Below, one piece after another: positions 44,609 to 47,115 of a stretch of DNA of 47,115 nucleotides (positions are counted from its first letter, which is position 1; each line of letters begins with the position of its first letter). Below the pieces are notes generated by a model that did not search any database, was not told the origin of the DNA, and was given only the letters and a program-made list of their open reading frames with translations. This DNA comes from an uncultured Chlorobiaceae bacterium (GTDB lineage Bacteria > Bacteroidota > Chlorobiia > Chlorobiales > Chlorobiaceae), in contig CAIYPU010000068.1 of the NCBI GenBank assembly GCA_903928225.1, positions 1-47,115 of the forward strand, in the 5' to 3' direction. The translations under genes and the position numbers were made by a program.

Positions 44609-45565
44609 TCAAATCCAGCAGATTACTGCCTTGATGGATTCCTTGCTGTCAAGGGCAGCGCGGTAAGCGAGCTCGTACTGCGAGACGGGAAAGACGTTGG
44701 TGAAAAATTTTTCGCTGTCGAACTTGTCGTCGGTGAGGATGGCTGACGCTTCGATGATATCGGGCATCGTCGTGACTGCCGAGCAGATGATCACCGGCTC
44801 CTTGTGCTGTATCAGGCGGTAGTCGTAGGCCATCACTTCATAGTTGCCCATGAGCATGATCCTCCCTCCCGGTTTGAGGAGGTGGATGGCTTTTTCGACA
44901 AGAAGGATCCTGCCTGTTGTTTCGAAAATGATGTCGTAGGAGTTGTTGAACTCTGTCGTGAAGTCCTCGAGTTCTATGGCGAGGTGTTCGGCATGGGACA
45001 TCTGGCCGCGAATGCTGAATGTTTCAACCGCATCGACGTGCCTGAAACCGAGGCTGTAGAGGTATTCCGATACCATGAGCCCGACGGAGCCGAGCCCGAG
45101 CAGAAGAATTCTCGATGAATGGCTGATGTCGATTTTTCTTATAGCGCTGATCGCATAGGCGAGCAGCCCGGTGAGAAGGTCCCGGTGAACCGGCTGGCGG
45201 CCCAGAGCGAAAAGGTTTTCCCGTGACGTGGGAATGATTTCCGCATGGCATCCGAAATACGGTTCGATGCCCGTCCAGCGGTTGCCCTTGAATGCATAGA
45301 CAAAATCGCCGGTTTTCAGGTCGGTGACGCCGCTGCCGGTTTTCACCACCTGCCCTATGGATTCGCTTCCGGGCATGAGCGGATAGTTGAACACCCTGTT
45401 CGAAACCGCCTTGTTGGTGAGCAGGAGCCGGTCGAATCCGGGGGTTATCGTGCTCGCTATGGTTTTTACGATAACATCGTTGGGGTAGGACGCCTGGTAC
45501 GATGCCTGCAGGAGCCTGAGCTTGTTGGGTTTCTGGAGTACGATTGCCTGTGCTTCACCTTTCAT
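44609..45565 (-). CDS. bchC: 3-hydroxyethyl bacteriochlorophyllide a dehydrogenase
   Basis: A 318-residue zinc-less medium-chain dehydrogenase. The N-terminal KGEAQAIVLQKPNKLRL, the PLMPGSESIGQVV segment and the ILLLGLGSVGLMVSEYL nucleotide-binding motif match the BchC family. BchC oxidises the 3-hydroxyethyl group of bacteriochlorophyllide a to acetyl, a late step in bacteriochlorophyll a synthesis that green sulfur bacteria need for their reaction centre and FMO protein. ATG 45565 (MKGEAQ) is used instead of the extended ORF start at 45679. It is followed by the MITE-like element and the ABC genes. Confidence 0.82.
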   Translation of the reverse strand: MKGEAQAIVLQKPNKLRLLQASYQASYPNDVIVKTIASTITPGFDRLLLTNKAVSNRVFNYPLMPGSESIGQVVKTGSGVTDLKTGDFVYAFKGNRWTGIEPYFGCHAEIIPTSRENLFALGRQPVHRDLLTGLLAYAISAIRKIDISHSSRILLLGLGSVGLMVSEYLYSLGFRHVDAVETFSIRGQMSHAEHLAIELEDFTTEFNNSYDIIFETTGRILLVEKAIHLLKPGGRIMLMGNYEVMAYDYRLIQHKEPVIICSAVTTMPDIIEASAILTDDKFDSEKFFTNVFPVSQYELAYRAALDSKESIKAVICWI

Positions 45566-45596
45566 TGCAGTACTGATTCTTGGGCTTGGGACATTT

Positions 45597-45938
45597 TCAG
45601 AAGTTGAAGACCGTGCTGATTGTCCAGGAAATGACGCTGATGAGCAACGAACCCGCCATGGCCCACCAGAACCCGTCAATCGTCAGCCCGCCAACAACAG
45701 AGGCTGCAAACTGCAGAAGCAGCGCATTGATGACGAACAGAAAAAGCCCGAGGGTGACGATGATGAACGGGATGGAGAAGAATACCAGGACCGGCCTGAC
45801 GATGGTATTGATGAGCCCGAGCACCAGGGCGACCAGAATGGCCGTTCCGAAACTTCTGATATGGATGCCGTCGAGCAGGTGTGCGGTTGCATAGACGGCA
45901 ACGGCGTTTATGAGCCAATGGACCAGGATGCGCATCAT
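45597..45938 (-). CDS. Small membrane protein of the phage-holin-like (PF04020) family
   Basis: A 113-residue protein with four hydrophobic helices and the motif INTIVRPVLVFFSIPFIIVTLGLF, typical of PF04020 proteins. Despite the family's common name these are chromosomal membrane proteins and not part of a prophage. AAGGAGG (complement of 45944-45950) is five bases before ATG 45938, or eight before ATG 45935. Function is unknown. Confidence 0.85.
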   Translation of the reverse strand: MMRILVHWLINAVAVYATAHLLDGIHIRSFGTAILVALVLGLINTIVRPVLVFFSIPFIIVTLGLFLFVINALLLQFAASVVGGLTIDGFWWAMAGSLLISVISWTISTVFNF

Positions 45939-46061
45939 CGGGACCTCCTTGTTAACTGCAGTCTCCTTAAAAGTGAAATGTAATAAAGTCAAAAGCGATA
46001 TATCAACGAAGCCGCAAGGAATTTTTTCCCGTGGGTCGGTCGGCCAAAGGTATGGTACCCT

Positions 46062-47115
46062 TCAGAGGTCAAGCGCCAAAAGGGCATCATGGAGCACCTT
46101 GCAGCCTGCTATGCAGATCGGCAGTTTTCTGATCGACGGCTTGAGTTCACGGATGTTCGCATCGGGAAGTACGATTTTTCTGAATCCGAGATGTGCCGCT
46201 TCCCTGATCCTCCGCTCCCCGTCACTGATGGCCCTGAGCTCTCCGGAAAGGCCGATTTCGCCGCAGCAGACCGCAAAGGGATCGAGAGGCTTGCCCTGCA
46301 AGCCGGAAGCGATGGCCGCCGCGACCGCGAGGTCCGCAGCGGGTTCCGCAAGTTTGAGGCCTCCCGCAATTTTCACGAAGACATCCTGTCCCCACGTTTC
46401 GAACCCGAGTCTTTTTTCAAGCACGGCGAGTATGATGGACATGCGTTTCAGGTCGAATCCCGTACTGATGCGCTGAGGCATCGAAAAACCTGTTTTTGCG
46501 ACGAGCGCCTGAACTTCGACCAGCAGCGCCCTTGTTCCTTCTATGGCGGCGAGGATAGAATTGCCGGGAACATCGCTGATCCTTCCCGAAATAAAGAATT
46601 CCGAAGGATTACCGACCTCTTCCAGCCCTTTTTCATCCATACGGAACACGCCGATCTCGTTGGTCGGGCCGAAACGGTTTTTCACCGAACGGACGATCCT
46701 GTACCGCTGCCATCCTTCACCCTCGAACTGCAGGACGGTGTCAACCATATGCTCCAGCGCTTTGGGACCGGCCAGGGCGCCTTCCTTGGTGATATGGCCG
46801 ATGATGCAGAGGATGACATTCTGCCGCTTCGCTTCCCGTATAAGCATCGAGGCGCACTCCCGTATCTGGGTGATTGTTCCGGCGGAGCTCTGGTACTCCT
46901 CCGATGAGACGGTCTGGATCGAATCGACGATCACCATCGCCGGCTTTTCGTATTCGATGACGGAGATGATGCGTTCGAGCCCGGTTTCGGGGAACAGCCG
47001 GAGGTTATCCGCACCGATGCCGAGCCTCATGGCACGTTCACGAATCTGGTTGGGTGACTCCTCGCCTGCGATGTAAAGCACTTTCCGGGGTGCAAGGCGC
47101 GGGGCCAGCTGCAGC
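46062..47115 (-). CDS. radA: DNA repair protein RadA (N-terminal part outside window)
   Basis: The frame is open to the window edge, so the N-terminal zinc finger and Walker A region are cut off. The visible part has VIVDSIQTV (Walker B), the RadA-specific KNRFG motif (VKNRFGPTNEIGVF), and a Lon-like C-terminal domain (FVKIAGGLKLAEPAADLAVAAAIAS). RadA (Sms) is a hexameric helicase-like protein that extends D-loops in recombination and repair. The end of the gene is intact. Confidence 0.93.
   Translation of the reverse strand, partial: LQLAPRLAPRKVLYIAGEESPNQIRERAMRLGIGADNLRLFPETGLERIISVIEYEKPAMVIVDSIQTVSSEEYQSSAGTITQIRECASMLIREAKRQNVILCIIGHITKEGALAGPKALEHMVDTVLQFEGEGWQRYRIVRSVKNRFGPTNEIGVFRMDEKGLEEVGNPSEFFISGRISDVPGNSILAAIEGTRALLVEVQALVAKTGFSMPQRISTGFDLKRMSIILAVLEKRLGFETWGQDVFVKIAGGLKLAEPAADLAVAAAIASGLQGKPLDPFAVCCGEIGLSGELRAISDGERRIREAAHLGFRKIVLPDANIRELKPSIRKLPICIAGCKVLHDALLALDL

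Noticed and set aside
44442-44612. N-terminal extension of the ABC ATPase
   Set aside because: The extra 57 residues are a translation of the repeat element; the family starts at ATG 44441.
45597-45938. Prophage hint from a phage-holin family protein and the M15 endolysin-like peptidase
   Set aside because: The two are 14 kb apart, no other phage genes exist, and both families are common on bacterial chromosomes.
1-47115. tRNA, rRNA, CRISPR arrays, IS transposases
   Set aside because: I looked for characteristic motifs and regularly spaced repeats and saw none. A covariance search would be decisive.

Overview
The window looks like chromosomal DNA from a green sulfur bacterium (Chlorobiaceae, Chlorobium-like). 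The main reasons are a BchC-type bacteriochlorophyllide dehydrogenase, a sulfide:quinone oxidoreductase-family flavoprotein, and an anaerobe-type set of defence genes (class I hybrid cluster protein, Fe-type superoxide dismutase, thioferritin). This is inferred from protein families; no rRNA or species marker is present. No tRNA, rRNA, CRISPR array, IS transposase or prophage was found. Coding density is high except for the 20.7-25.2 kb stretch.

Layout. 0-1.3 kb: the end of phoU and a second PhoU-like protein. 1.4-5.7 kb: an RND efflux pair (adaptor and pump). 5.7-7.4 kb: a DoxX-like protein overlapping a membrane protein with a cbb3-oxidase-like HxH motif. 7.5-10.5 kb: glycosyltransferase, short-chain dehydrogenase and alpha/beta hydrolase. 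10.8-17.1 kb: a very large FAD/Fe-S oxidoreductase followed by a P-type Ca2+ ATPase. 17.4-20.7 kb: NDH-2-like dehydrogenase, thioferritin and a convergent LuxR-type regulator. 20.7-25.1 kb: gene-poor, repeat-rich DNA holding a DmeF-like metal exporter, a membrane protein and small ORFs. 25.2-28.8 kb: a compact Rrf2 regulator / ferredoxin / TPR / hydroxylamine reductase (hcp) operon with a visible operator and a terminator. 29.2-34.3 kb: SQR homologue, a 52-aa protein, M15 peptidase, thioredoxin-TPR protein, nucleotidase and RlmI. 34.5-41.7 kb: housekeeping and envelope genes (DUF4292 lipoprotein, sodB, coaE, esterase, tatC, polyprenyl synthase, PASTA protein, DUF2934 protein). 41.9-47.1 kb, all on the minus strand: radA (cut by the window edge), a small membrane protein, bchC, and an ABC ATPase with its permease.

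The two most interesting signals are these. First, there is a family of about 120-165 bp MITE-like elements with terminal inverted repeats (consensus end GGGCACCTCTATTTATT). I found four copies. One lies between bchC and the ABC ATPase and supplies the ATPase's ribosome-binding site. Second, the rrf2-ferredoxin-TPR-hcp operon appears to be an autoregulated nitrosative-stress or redox module with two uncharacterised partner proteins. Also notable are an SQR homologue lacking one catalytic cysteine, a DoxX/heme-oxidase-like pair, and a probable 5-bp duplication frameshift at the start of the M15 peptidase.
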